A stretch of 64,000 nt of DNA. Origin: HLUCCA09 sp965277275. Lineage in GTDB: Bacteria; Pseudomonadota; Alphaproteobacteria; Rhodobacterales; Rhodobacteraceae. The DNA lies in assembly GCA_965277275.1 (NCBI GenBank), contig CBDICG010000002.1, positions 124,001 through 188,000 of the forward strand, given 5' to 3'. A program made the position numbers and the translations under genes. A model generated the notes under the pieces. It saw nothing but the letters and a program-made list of their open reading frames with translations, had not been told where the DNA came from and did no database searches. Position 1 is the first letter of the stretch; each line of letters starts with the position of its first letter. Of this stretch, positions 8,560 through 17,370 are shown in pieces.

Positions 8560-9290
8560 GTCTCGTCCGCTTCAGAAAGATCTCCGCCCGCCGGGTCATC
8601 GAAGCCCTCGGGGTTCTCAGGGCCTGCGCCCGCTCCGGCATCCTGCGCATCGTCTTCTTCACCGAAAAGCTCCGATTGGGAGCTGTCTTCCTCATCGAGG
8701 GCCGCCCCGGGTGGCGGCCGGTTGTCCAGCAGACCCGCGGCGCGCAGGTCGCGCAAACCGGGCAGATCCCGCGCACTTTCTAGGCTGAAGTGGTCAAGGA
8801 AGTGTTGCGTGACGACGTACGTTACGGGGCGACCGGGCGTTTCGCGGCGGCGTCCGAAACGGATCCACTCCAGCTCCAGAAGCTGATCGACCGTGCCCCG
8901 TGAAACAGACACCCCCCGGATTTCCTCGATCTCCGCACGGGTGACGGGCTGGTGATAGGCGACAATCGCGAGTGTCTCGATCGCGGCTCTCGAGAGCTTG
9001 CGCGTCTCGACCGTCTCCTTTTGCATCAGAAAACCGAGGTCCGCGGCGGTGCGGATCGCCCAGGCATCGCCGACGCGTATCACCCGCACGCCACGCCCTT
9101 CGTAGCGACCTTGAAGCAGCGGCAAGACCGAGGCCGCATCGGCGCCGTGGGGCATGCGCGCATTGAGCTCCGCAACAGAGACAGGCTCAGTCGACGCAAA
9201 GAGGATCGCCTCGACCATGCGTTCCTGCTCGCCGAGCGGCGGCGCCTCGAAGAGGCTCTCCTCCTGCGGTTCCGGCTGCTCTTCAGCCAC
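8556..9290 (-). CDS. scpB: Segregation and condensation protein B
   Basis: Winged-helix kleisin-associated subunit of the SMC-ScpAB condensin that compacts and segregates the chromosome. The core runs from about residue 20 ('ERMVEAILFASTEPVSVAEL') through 'LSRAAIETLAIVAYHQPVTRAEIEEIRGVSVSRGTVDQLLE', the most conserved family segment, to 'THHFLDHF'-like 'TQHFLDHFSLES'. A ~50-residue acidic Gly/Glu/Asp tail ends the protein. It lies 15 nt downstream of scpA in the same operon. Confidence 0.95.
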   Translation of the reverse strand: MAEEQPEPQEESLFEAPPLGEQERMVEAILFASTEPVSVAELNARMPHGADAASVLPLLQGRYEGRGVRVIRVGDAWAIRTAADLGFLMQKETVETRKLSRAAIETLAIVAYHQPVTRAEIEEIRGVSVSRGTVDQLLELEWIRFGRRRETPGRPVTYVVTQHFLDHFSLESARDLPGLRDLRAAGLLDNRPPPGAALDEEDSSQSELFGEEDDAQDAGAGAGPENPEGFDDPAGGDLSEADET

Positions 9291-9305
9291 GCTGCATCTC
9301 CTTCG

Positions 9306-10160
9306 TCATTCGCCCGCCTCCCCCTCGGTACGGCGCATCTGGATCGGCCCGAACGTATCGGACTGGCGCAGCTCCACCTTTCCAGCCTTGGCCAGCTCCA
9401 GCGAAGCAGCGAAGGTTGCCGCCGTCGCGGAGCGCCGCTTGGCGGGTTCAAGATCCCAACCGGGCGGCAGATAGCTCATCAGGTTGGTCCACTCCCCGGC
9501 ATAGCCGATGAGGCCCCGCAGCCGGTCCAGCGCCATCTCCATCGTGAAGACATCGGCGCGGTCCATCACATAGGGGCGAAACTCATCCTTGGTGCGGATC
9601 CGGGCGTAGGCCCGCATCAGATCCATCAGCGTAGCGGTATAGCGGATGTTGCGGACCCGTGAGACCTCTTCGGGCAGGCCCCGGGCGAAGACATCACGCC
9701 CCAGCCGATCCCGTGCCATCAGCTTGGCCGCCGCCTCGCGCATCGCCTCGAGACGCTCGAGCTGGAAGGCAAGATGCGCGGCAAGATCCTCACCGGACGG
9801 TCCCTCGTCGCTGGGGTCCGGAGGCAGCAGGAGCCGGGATTTCAGAAACGTCAGCCACGCCGCCATCACGAGATAATCTGCCGCGAGCTCGAGCCGCAGC
9901 GCCTTTGCCTCCTCGACGAAGGCGAGGTATTGCTGGGCCAAATGCAGAACGGAGATCTTGCGCAGGTCGACCTTTTGGGTGCGTGCAAGCGTCAGCAGCA
10001 GATCGAGCGGCCCCTCATACCCATCGACATCGACGACGAGCGCTTCGGCGGCCAGCCGTTCGGCCACCATGTCAGACCCAAGCCCGGTGGAGAACGGCAC
10101 CACGTCTGCGCCCTCGGTTTCCGCCTCTGGGGTCGTTCCGGATTCGGTCTTGCGCGCCAT
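9306..10160 (-). CDS. scpA: Segregation and condensation protein A (kleisin)
   Basis: Kleisin subunit bridging SMC heads and ScpB. After an unstructured N-terminal ~40 residues, the diagnostic 'YEGPLDLLLTLARTQKVDLRKIS' begins near residue 48. 'LAADYLVMAAWLTFLKSRLLLP' follows, and the C-terminal winged-helix is seen in the last ~80 residues (ATFAASLELAKAGKVELRQ). Length (284) is normal for alphaproteobacteria. It is co-directional with nagZ upstream (15 nt gap) and scpB downstream (15 nt gap). Confidence 0.95.
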   Translation of the reverse strand: MARKTESGTTPEAETEGADVVPFSTGLGSDMVAERLAAEALVVDVDGYEGPLDLLLTLARTQKVDLRKISVLHLAQQYLAFVEEAKALRLELAADYLVMAAWLTFLKSRLLLPPDPSDEGPSGEDLAAHLAFQLERLEAMREAAAKLMARDRLGRDVFARGLPEEVSRVRNIRYTATLMDLMRAYARIRTKDEFRPYVMDRADVFTMEMALDRLRGLIGYAGEWTNLMSYLPPGWDLEPAKRRSATAATFAASLELAKAGKVELRQSDTFGPIQMRRTEGEAGE

Positions 10161-10175
10161 GGGCCCAATGTGTGG

Positions 10176-11171
10176 TTATCCCAGAAGGGCCGCAAGCTCC
10201 TCTTCCAGCTCTCCGATGTCAACGGGGTTTGCCGCCATACGCAAGGCCAGGGCCCGCGCGGAGCGCTCACGCGCGGCGGCCGTAAGCGGCGGCAAGCGAC
10301 GCGCGAGCGCCTCCATCTCCGCCAGATCGCCATTGCAATGCAGAATGATATCGCACCCTGCGTCGAGCGCGGCGATCCCCCGGGACACGACATCGCCCGA
10401 GAGCGCCTGCATCGAGATATCGTCCGTCATCAGAAGGCCCTCAAAGCCGATCTCTTCGCGTATCAACGAGATCATCCGGGAAGACACTGTTGCCGGGGCG
10501 CTCGCGTCGATGTCTTCATAGACAATATGCGCTGACATCCCGAGCGGCAGATCGGAGAGACCGCGAAACGCCGAGAAATCCTCTGCGTCGAGCACTTCAC
10601 GCGACGTGTCGACCCTCGGCAATGCGACGTGGCTGTCGAGCGTCGCCCGACCATGGCCTGGAATGTGCTTGAGAACCGGGAGAATACCACCATCCAGCAA
10701 GCCCTGCGCGACAGCGCGGGCAGCCCCGACGACGGTCACGTGATCCGCACCGTAAAGCCGGTTCTTCAGGACAGGATGGGTGTCAGGGCGGGCGAGATCG
10801 GCAAGCGGCGCGCAATTCACGTCGATCCCCACGGCGCGCAGCTCTTCGGCGATCAGGCGATAGCGCAGTTTCATCGCCCGCGCCGCGGCGCCGGGATCGG
10901 ACACGGCTTGCATCTGCTCGAGCGGCGGGCGCCATTGACGCCAATGCGGTGGCCCCATCCGCTGCACGCGCCCCCCCTCTTGATCGATCAGGATGGGTGC
11001 ATTGCGGCCCAGCGCCTGCCGCAGATCGTCTGTCAGCCGGATCAGCTGGCCAGGCGTCTCGACGTTGCGCGCAAAGAGAATGAAGCCCCACGGCTGCGCC
11101 TCCGCGATGAGCGCGGCCTCATCGGGCAGCAACACCGGCCCGGCACAGCCGAACGTAGCCGGCAGCGTCAC
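10176..11171 (-). CDS. nagZ: Beta-N-acetylhexosaminidase NagZ (GH3)
   Basis: Cytoplasmic GH3 enzyme of cell-wall recycling that removes GlcNAc from anhydro-muropeptides. Family motifs, numbered from GTG 11171: 'LIDQEGGRVQR' (~61-71), 'KHIPGHGRATLDSH' (168-181) with the flexible-loop His/Asp general acid unit, and the nucleophile Asp250 in LLMTDDISM. GTG 11171 is preferred because AGGGAG lies 9 nt upstream. An in-frame TTG at 11213 would overlap the upstream gene's end. It sits between the SPOR-domain gene and scpA in the same direction. Confidence 0.92.
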   Translation of the reverse strand: MTLPATFGCAGPVLLPDEAALIAEAQPWGFILFARNVETPGQLIRLTDDLRQALGRNAPILIDQEGGRVQRMGPPHWRQWRPPLEQMQAVSDPGAAARAMKLRYRLIAEELRAVGIDVNCAPLADLARPDTHPVLKNRLYGADHVTVVGAARAVAQGLLDGGILPVLKHIPGHGRATLDSHVALPRVDTSREVLDAEDFSAFRGLSDLPLGMSAHIVYEDIDASAPATVSSRMISLIREEIGFEGLLMTDDISMQALSGDVVSRGIAALDAGCDIILHCNGDLAEMEALARRLPPLTAAARERSARALALRMAANPVDIGELEEELAALLG

Positions 11172-11202
11172 GGCTCTACGCTCCCTTCGCAGACCACCCC
11201 TT

Positions 11203-12450
11203 TCACCGGGCAACCACGGGAATGCACTCGGCGCGCTTGGCGACGAGGGCAGAGCAAAAGCGGCGAGCTTCCGATAGGTCCGCGAACCCGGCAGCGCGCA
11301 GCCGCCAAAAGGACCGCCCCCCGGCTTCGGCCTGCTGCACCACGCGGGCCTTGTCTTCCATCAGGGGGCCAAAGCGAGCGGCGATCTCGCCCCAGGCGAC
11401 GCGGGCCTCTTCGACGGTGTCGAAGGCGCCGAGTTGCACGAGGCGCGTGCCTGGCGCCACGGCGGCCATATCCTCAAGTGAGGCAGTGGCGTCCGCGCTG
11501 GTGAAAGCGGCGAGGGTCGGCTGCGCTTCGATCCGCGACAGTCTGTCGGGCCGCGTCTCGGGGCGGGGCGAGCTTCGCACGCCGGGGATATCGGCGGGCA
11601 CGACTTCGGCGGCTGGCACGACTTCGAGCGCCGCTGGCTCGCCTGCCCCGGCCTGAGCGCCCGGGCTGGCAAGCGGCGCGAGGCCCTCGGTCAGAGCACG
11701 CGCCAGTGCCTCTGCGTCTGTCTCCGCCGGGACCGCGGCGGGCGCTACTGTCGACAGCGCTTCAGCCTCACCGGAAGTCCCCTCCACGGAGGGCGACGCC
11801 AGCGTGGACTGGCCAGACAGCGCTTCCGCCGGAGCGGTCAGCGCGGCTTCGACAATCGGAAGCCCTGGCGCGGCCAATGGAACGGGCGCCTCGGACGGAG
11901 CACCGGCGGTTGCTGCGCCCGGCTCCCCCATCTGCGCCGTTGGCGTATCCTCGTCAGCAAGCGCGGGCCCCGACGGCGCAAGGCGCACCGTGTCCGACAG
12001 CGCTTCTTCCGGCGCCCCGGCCTTGACCGCATTCACAGCCAGGCCGGTATGCTGGGAGACCTGGCCGCCGGGCTGTTCGGGCACCGCGCGCATCGGCCCT
12101 TCGAGGGCACGGACGACCGGGACCCCCGAGACGTCGCGCATGACCTGTCCGTAGCCCCAGAAACCGATCCAGACAACCAGCCCGATCGACGACACCGCGC
12201 CCAGCCCGTGAAGCGCCGTTCGCCACGCCGCACCGGCGGGGGCGACCGTCGTATAGGCCCCATGCCCTGCGTGGCCTTCGCGTTGTCCGTGATGTCCTGC
12301 GCCAGCGCCCTCCGGCGGCGCCATGAAACCGGCCGCCTCGTCCAGAGACGCATCCGCCCAGCGCTCCGCATCGATGGACGCTTCGCGGGCGCCGGTGAAG
12401 GCACCCTGCGGGACCCCACCGTGGCCCCCTTGACCCGTGGAATAGCTCAT
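11203..12450 (-). CDS. SPOR-domain inner-membrane protein
   Basis: 415-residue protein: a cytoplasmic N-terminal ~85 residues, one transmembrane helix ('LGAVSSIGLVVWIGFWGYG', ~85-105), and a long Ala/Pro/Glu-rich periplasmic linker. A C-terminal SPOR fold covers the last ~80 residues ('GTRLVQLGAFDTVEEARVAW' ... 'SFWRLRAAGFADLSEARRFC'). SPOR domains bind glycan strands stripped of stem peptides and localise to the septum, so a role in division or wall remodelling is likely. The ATG at 12450 follows GAGGCAGAGC. It lies between argS and nagZ in the typical Rhodobacterales order. Confidence 0.87.
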   Translation of the reverse strand: MSYSTGQGGHGGVPQGAFTGAREASIDAERWADASLDEAAGFMAPPEGAGAGHHGQREGHAGHGAYTTVAPAGAAWRTALHGLGAVSSIGLVVWIGFWGYGQVMRDVSGVPVVRALEGPMRAVPEQPGGQVSQHTGLAVNAVKAGAPEEALSDTVRLAPSGPALADEDTPTAQMGEPGAATAGAPSEAPVPLAAPGLPIVEAALTAPAEALSGQSTLASPSVEGTSGEAEALSTVAPAAVPAETDAEALARALTEGLAPLASPGAQAGAGEPAALEVVPAAEVVPADIPGVRSSPRPETRPDRLSRIEAQPTLAAFTSADATASLEDMAAVAPGTRLVQLGAFDTVEEARVAWGEIAARFGPLMEDKARVVQQAEAGGRSFWRLRAAGFADLSEARRFCSALVAKRAECIPVVAR

Positions 12451-12533
12451 GCTCTGCCTCGTTTTTGGCCGCGCCACCCCTCGTCCGGAGGCTTGATCCG
12501 CGCAGCACGCCTGTAACGCCCGGCGTGAGAGGT

Positions 12534-14279
12534 CTAGCGCATCTCTTCCACCGGAGTGACACCAAGGATACCGAGGCCGGAAGCGATCACAATGGCCACA
12601 GCCCGCGCCTGCGCGATTTTCGCCTGACTTGTGGCCGCAGCGCCCTCCTGCACGAAACGCAGCTCCGGCGCATCGTTGCCCCGGTTCCAAAGCGCGTGGA
12701 ATTCCGCCGCAAGATCATATAGGTAGAACGCAATCCGGTGCGGCTCGCCCGTGCGCGCGGCGATTTCCACAAGGCGCGGCCATTCGGCAATCTTCGCCGC
12801 GAGCCCTGTCTCCGCCGGGTGGACGTTGATCGACAGGTCCGCCGTCGCAAGGGCCCCATCCGACACATCGATCCCTTCGGCCGTGGCCTTGCGCAGCAGC
12901 GAGCACACCCGCGCGTGAGCGTATTGCACGTAGAATACAGGGTTGTCCTTGGTCTGCTCCAGCACGGCATCGAAATCGAAATCGAGCGGCGCATCGGACT
13001 TCCGCGTAAGCATGACGAAGCGTGTCACATCCGCGCCCACCTGATCGACGACATCGCTCAGGGTCACGAAGGTGCCTGCGCGCTTCGACATCTTGAAGGG
13101 CTCCCCGCCCTTGTAGAGCTTCACAAGCTGGGTCAGCCGGATCTCCAGCGGCACCTTCCCGTCCGAAAGGGCCGACACCGCGGCTTTCATCCGCTTGACG
13201 TAGCCACCGTGATCGGCGCCAAAGACGTCGATCAACAGATCGTACCCGCGCTCCACCTTGTCGAAATGGTAGGCGATGTCGGGCGCAAAATAGGTCCACG
13301 ATCCATCCGATTTCTTCACCGGGCGGTCCACGTCGTCGCCGTGTGCGGTCGACCGGAAAAGCGTCTGCTCGCGAGGCTCCCAATCCTCGGGCGTCTTGCC
13401 CTTCGGCGGCTCCAGCGTGCCTTCGTAGATCAGCCCCTTGCTCCTCAGGCTCTGCAAGGCTTCTTCGATCCGCCCGGTGCCATAAAGGGATTTTTCGGAG
13501 AAAAATCGATCCATGCGCACCCCGAGGCGCTCGAGATCCGCGCGGATCAGATCCATCATGGCATCCGTCGCAAAGGCCCGCACCTCGGCGAGCCACACGT
13601 CCTCCGGCTTTCCCACATAGACGTCGCCGACCTTGTCCTTGAGCGCCACGCCCACCGGGATCAGATAGTCCCCGGGATAGGTCCCATCGGCAAACGCGAC
13701 CTCCTGGCCATGCGCTTCGAGGTAACGCAGGTAGACAGAGCGCGCGAGCACGTCGACCTGCGCGCCACCATCGTTGATGTAGTACTCACGGGTGACGTCA
13801 TATCCCGCAAAGCCAAGCAGCGACGCCAGCGCGTCCCCCACCACGGCGCCGCGCGTATGACCAACATGCAGCGGCCCCGTCGGATTGGCCGAGACGTACT
13901 CGACGTTGACGCGCTGACCGGTCCCCAAGTCGGACCGGCCGTAGCCTGCCCCCGCCTCCAGCACCTGTTGCACGACACCCGACCACGCTTCGACCGTCAG
14001 CCGCAGGTTCAAGAAACCCGGCCCCGCAACATCGGCCTCTGCGACGCGCGCATCCTCCAGAAGGCGCGCGGCCAGCACCTCGGCTATGTCGCGCGGCTTC
14101 TTGCCCGCGGGCTTGGCGAGCACCATGGCGGCGTTGGTCGCCATATCGCCGTGGGCCGCATCACGCGGCGGCTCGACGGTGACGTTGCCGAGGGAAAGAC
14201 CCGGCGACAGGTCGCCCGATGCCATCATGCCCTCCAGCGACTGGACCACAAGCGACCGGATATCGGCAAAGAGATTCAT
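12534..14279 (-). CDS. argS: Arginyl-tRNA synthetase
   Basis: Class I aminoacyl-tRNA synthetase. The N-terminal additional domain (~1-115) precedes the catalytic core with the HIGH-type motif 'GPLHVGHTRG' (138-141) and a KMSKR motif near residue 396. The C-terminal DALR anticodon-binding domain covers about 455-581 ('VQYAHARVCSLLR'). The length of 581 is standard. The gene starts 30 nt downstream of a GC-rich hairpin (14308-14325) and is separated from dgt by 397 bp. It overlaps nothing. Confidence 0.97.
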   Translation of the reverse strand: MNLFADIRSLVVQSLEGMMASGDLSPGLSLGNVTVEPPRDAAHGDMATNAAMVLAKPAGKKPRDIAEVLAARLLEDARVAEADVAGPGFLNLRLTVEAWSGVVQQVLEAGAGYGRSDLGTGQRVNVEYVSANPTGPLHVGHTRGAVVGDALASLLGFAGYDVTREYYINDGGAQVDVLARSVYLRYLEAHGQEVAFADGTYPGDYLIPVGVALKDKVGDVYVGKPEDVWLAEVRAFATDAMMDLIRADLERLGVRMDRFFSEKSLYGTGRIEEALQSLRSKGLIYEGTLEPPKGKTPEDWEPREQTLFRSTAHGDDVDRPVKKSDGSWTYFAPDIAYHFDKVERGYDLLIDVFGADHGGYVKRMKAAVSALSDGKVPLEIRLTQLVKLYKGGEPFKMSKRAGTFVTLSDVVDQVGADVTRFVMLTRKSDAPLDFDFDAVLEQTKDNPVFYVQYAHARVCSLLRKATAEGIDVSDGALATADLSINVHPAETGLAAKIAEWPRLVEIAARTGEPHRIAFYLYDLAAEFHALWNRGNDAPELRFVQEGAAATSQAKIAQARAVAIVIASGLGILGVTPVEEMR

Positions 14280-14676
14280 GGGACGGACCTGTTCATTGCG
14301 CGGCGGAGCGCTCCGGACGGAGCGCGCGCGGGTCTACCACTCCCGCGGCGCCCGTCAACAGCAGCGGACGATCTCGCGCGCTGCCTCCCTTCGTCGTGGT
14401 CTCGCGGTGGTACGGGCAAACCGCACACGCGCAGACCCGTCCAGCGCCTCTGACGCGGTTGCAATTCCCCCGCTCCATTCACCCGAAGGTCAGCTCTCCT
14501 TCCCCGTCGCGCGGAGCGGCTCCTCTCCCGATCGGTGTCCGCTCAGCCCCCCTCCCCCATCCAGCTCAAGGCGCTTTGCTGGCCCGCGAAGACGGAAGCG
14601 CTGGCAAACAAAGCCGGATCTGGCGCGCAACGAAGAGTGCGCCCCCCAGCCCTACAGGAGCCAAGTCCCTACGGCG
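14280..14676 (-). other. Unusually long argS upstream region with a hairpin
   Basis: This 397-base gap lies between dgt and argS, both leftward. The only clear structure is a 7-bp GC stem with a 4-nt loop at 14308-14325 (GCGCTCC-GGAC-GGAGCGC), which would form in the argS leader. It has no T tract and no T-box or riboswitch features. Long frames through the region are not convincing genes. Confidence 0.35.
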
Positions 14677-15852
14677 TCACGACGCGTCCCGACACAGGGC
14701 CGCGTGCTGTTGCAGCGCGAACCGGTCTGTCATTCCGGCAGTATAGTCTGCAACGTGCCGCGCCAGCGCGGTAGGGCCACGCGCAGCCGAGATCTCCGCC
14801 TGCCAGGCAGCAGGCATGTGCCGCGGCTGTGCCATGAAGAGCGCAAACAGCTCCTCGATCACGCCCGTCACCTCTTCACGCACCCGCATCACCTGCTCTG
14901 CCCGGTACATCCGCTTGAAGAGAAACGCCCGAATGACATCAACCTCCGCCTGCACTCTTGGCGAAAACCGGACGACCGCACGCCCGAGGCCGCGCACCGC
15001 GGCCACATCCGGGATCTTCACTGCACCGCCTGCACCGCCCGGAGCCCAGTCTCCGAGCTCCAACCGCGCCGTGTCGATGACATCCGTTACCATTGCGCCA
15101 AAAACACGCCGCAGCGCCTCGTGCCGGCGCCGCTTGGGATCGAGCGCCGGCCATTCAGCATCGACCGCCGCATAGGCCGGGCCCACCATCGGCAAGTCAG
15201 CGATCTCCGCGTCCGAGAAGAGACCGGCACGCAGCCCGTCGTGCAGATCGTGGTTGTTGTAGGCAATGTCATCGGCAATCGCCGCGGCCTGCGCTTCGGC
15301 CGACGCATGGGTGTCGAGCTCCAGATCCTGCACCCGGGCATATTCCGCCAATCCGTAGGGCAAGGGTTCGGCCACCGGTCCGTTGTGCTTGGCGATCCCC
15401 TCCAGCGTTTCCCACGTCAGGTTCAGCCCGTCGAACGCCGCGTAATGCCGCTCCAGCCGGGTCACGATGCGGATGGTCTGGGCGTTGTGGTCAAACCCCC
15501 CGTGCGGCGCCATCAGCGCATCGAGCGCATCCTCGCCGGTGTGCCCGAAGGGCGTGTGCCCGAGGTCATGCGCGAGTGCCACCGCCTCTGTCAGTTCCGG
15601 GTTGAGCCCAAGCGCCCCGGCAATCGTCCGGGCGACCTGTGCAACTTCGATCGAGTGGGTGAGCCGCGTGCGGTAGTAGTCCCCCTCATGCTCCACGAAA
15701 ACCTGCGTCTTGTGCTTCAGGCGCCGAAACGCCGAAGCGTGGATGATCCGATCCCTGTCACGGTGGAACGGCGAGCGAAATGCGCTCTCTTCTTCCAGGA
15801 CCATCCGGCCGCGCGATGCAGCTGGATGACACGCATAGGGGGCAAGGAACAT
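14677..15852 (-). CDS. dgt: dNTP triphosphohydrolase (Dgt-like, HD domain)
   Basis: HD-superfamily enzyme releasing triphosphate from dNTPs. It contains the expected metal ligands: His66 in TRLTHSIEVAQ, then His95-Asp96 in ALAHDLGHTPFGHTGED, and a later Asp in 'AAAIADDIAYNNHD'. 391 residues, the length of the deoxyguanosinetriphosphatase-like family common in alphaproteobacteria (substrate range may be broader than dGTP). The ATG at 15852 is chosen because conserved sequence ('SRGRMVLEEESAFRSPFHRDRDRI') begins soon after it. It is divergent from erpA. Confidence 0.92.
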   Translation of the reverse strand: MFLAPYACHPAASRGRMVLEEESAFRSPFHRDRDRIIHASAFRRLKHKTQVFVEHEGDYYRTRLTHSIEVAQVARTIAGALGLNPELTEAVALAHDLGHTPFGHTGEDALDALMAPHGGFDHNAQTIRIVTRLERHYAAFDGLNLTWETLEGIAKHNGPVAEPLPYGLAEYARVQDLELDTHASAEAQAAAIADDIAYNNHDLHDGLRAGLFSDAEIADLPMVGPAYAAVDAEWPALDPKRRRHEALRRVFGAMVTDVIDTARLELGDWAPGGAGGAVKIPDVAAVRGLGRAVVRFSPRVQAEVDVIRAFLFKRMYRAEQVMRVREEVTGVIEELFALFMAQPRHMPAAWQAEISAARGPTALARHVADYTAGMTDRFALQQHAALCRDAS

Positions 15853-15991
15853 GGCGACCCGCTTCGAATGACCCAGTGGTGTCGGTAGACCTAGCGCAGC
15901 CCGCCCCGGCGAGCGATGCCGCAACACGCGGACCCTTGAGATCGGTGCCCGGAAGCCCCACTATGGAAGTTGGACGACACGAGGGATCCCC

Positions 15992-16321
15992 ATGACGCTC
16001 ACGCTCACCATGCCCCCCAAAGTAACCGACCGCGCTTTCGCGCGTCTGGCCGAGATCGACGCCGCGCCGAATGCTCTGCGCGTGGCGGTCAAGGGCGGCG
16101 GCTGTTCGGGGTTCGAGTACGAGATCACGCTAGATGCCCCGGCCGAGGGGGACCTGATCCTGGAGGCCAACGGTCAGAAGGTGGTAGTCGACGACGTGTC
16201 GCTGCCCTTTCTCGAAAACGCCACGATCGACTTCACCGAAGAGCTGATCGGCGCCCGCTTCGTGATCGACAATCCGAACGCCACATCGTCCTGCGGCTGC
16301 GGCACGTCCTTCTCGATGTAG
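15992..16321 (+). CDS. erpA: Iron-sulfur cluster insertion protein, HesB/IscA family
   Basis: A-type carrier that delivers Fe-S clusters to apo-proteins. The 109 residues contain the three invariant cysteines: Cys38 in GGGCSGF, and Cys101 and Cys103 in SSCGCGTSF. The C-terminal position and spacing match ErpA/IscA. ErpA is favoured by its isolation from any isc/suf operon and its placement divergent to dgt. The exact paralogue assignment is inference. Confidence 0.9.
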   Translation: MTLTLTMPPKVTDRAFARLAEIDAAPNALRVAVKGGGCSGFEYEITLDAPAEGDLILEANGQKVVVDDVSLPFLENATIDFTEELIGARFVIDNPNATSSCGCGTSFSM

Positions 16322-16466
16322 TCGGCCGTCGCCCCCCTTGGGGTGCCGGAGCGCCAAGCCCCACACGGCGCCCGGCGCAGCCTGTCGAGTGCAACACCCT
16401 CCGATCCCCGCTTGCCACCAAGCCACGCCCTTGCAAGAAAGAGCGACCGGCAGCAGCGGAGGCCCC

Positions 16467-17249
16467 ATGCGCATCGCGACCTTCAACATCAACGGCATCA
16501 AGGCCCGCATTGGCGCGCTCTGCGACTGGCTCGACACCGCCAAGCCCGACATCGCCCTGCTCCAGGAGCTGAAGTCGGTCGACGAAGGCGTTCCGGTCGA
16601 GCTCTTCGAAGAACGCGGCTACAATGTCGCCACCCACGGCCAGAAGAGCTTCAACGGCGTCGCGATCCTGTCGCGCCTGCCCCTCGAAGACGTCAGCCGC
16701 GGCCTGCCCGGAGACGAAGCCGACGAGCAAGCCCGCTGGATCGAGGCGACAGTGACAGGCGAAACAGCGGCCCTGCGTCTCTGTGGCCTCTATCTGCCCA
16801 ACGGAAATCCTGCCCCGGGCCCGAAATACGACTACAAACTGGGGTGGATGGAGCGCCTGAAAGCGCGTGCGGCCGCCCTTCTCCAAGACGAAACCCCGGC
16901 GATCTTTGCTGGCGACTACAACGTCATCCCACAGGACGACGACGCAGCCCGCCCCGATGCGTGGCGCGAGGATGCCCTGGCGCGCCCCGAAACGCGCCGC
17001 GCCTTCCGCGAAATCCTGAACCTCGGCTACACCGAGGCCTTCCACACGCGCCACCCCGCGCCCGGCCACTACAGCTTCTGGGACTACCAGCGCGGAGCAT
17101 GGGACCGTAACGACGGCATTCGCATCGACCACTTGCTGCTGACACCCCAGGCCGCGGATCTGCTGACGGATGCCGGAATAGATCGGGACGTGCGCGGCCG
17201 CGAAAAACCCTCCGACCATGTCCCGGTCTGGATCGATCTCGCCGCCTGA
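16467..17249 (+). CDS. xthA: Exodeoxyribonuclease III / AP endonuclease
   Basis: Mg-dependent base-excision-repair nuclease of the exonuclease-endonuclease-phosphatase fold. Visible motifs are MRIATFNINGIK at the N-terminus, LLQELK with the metal-binding Glu34, GDYNVIP, and the C-terminal SDHVPVW (Asp250-His251). 260 residues. The ATG 16467 follows GCGGAGG and starts exactly at the conserved N-terminus. It lies downstream of erpA in the same direction with about 145 bp between them. Confidence 0.96.
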   Translation: MRIATFNINGIKARIGALCDWLDTAKPDIALLQELKSVDEGVPVELFEERGYNVATHGQKSFNGVAILSRLPLEDVSRGLPGDEADEQARWIEATVTGETAALRLCGLYLPNGNPAPGPKYDYKLGWMERLKARAAALLQDETPAIFAGDYNVIPQDDDAARPDAWREDALARPETRRAFREILNLGYTEAFHTRHPAPGHYSFWDYQRGAWDRNDGIRIDHLLLTPQAADLLTDAGIDRDVRGREKPSDHVPVWIDLAA

Positions 17250-17306
17250 CTGCCCCCCGGCCTGCATCCGCAGCAGGACCACCGGTCACGCGCCACCGCC
17301 CGCCCC

Positions 17307-17339
17307 TTCATCTTGGCTCAAATACCTCCGCCGGAGGCA
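17307..17339 (-). repeat. GC-stem / TATTT / AAGATGAAG repeat, copy a
   Basis: Read leftward this is a perfect stem CCTCC-GGC-GGAGG followed by TATTTGAGCCAAGATGAAG. It lies 32 nt downstream of the esterase stop codon, in that gene's direction, so it can act as its intrinsic terminator. Similar elements lie at 24711, 26392, 28889, 37837 and 51724. Confidence 0.7.
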
Positions 17340-17370
17340 TCCGCACGCGCGCCTGCGCACGGCGCCGCGT

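Noticed and set aside
14308..14325. T-box or riboswitch upstream of argS
   Set aside because: Only a simple 7-bp stem is present. There is no T-box sequence, no specifier loop and no terminator T tract, so only a generic hairpin is reported.
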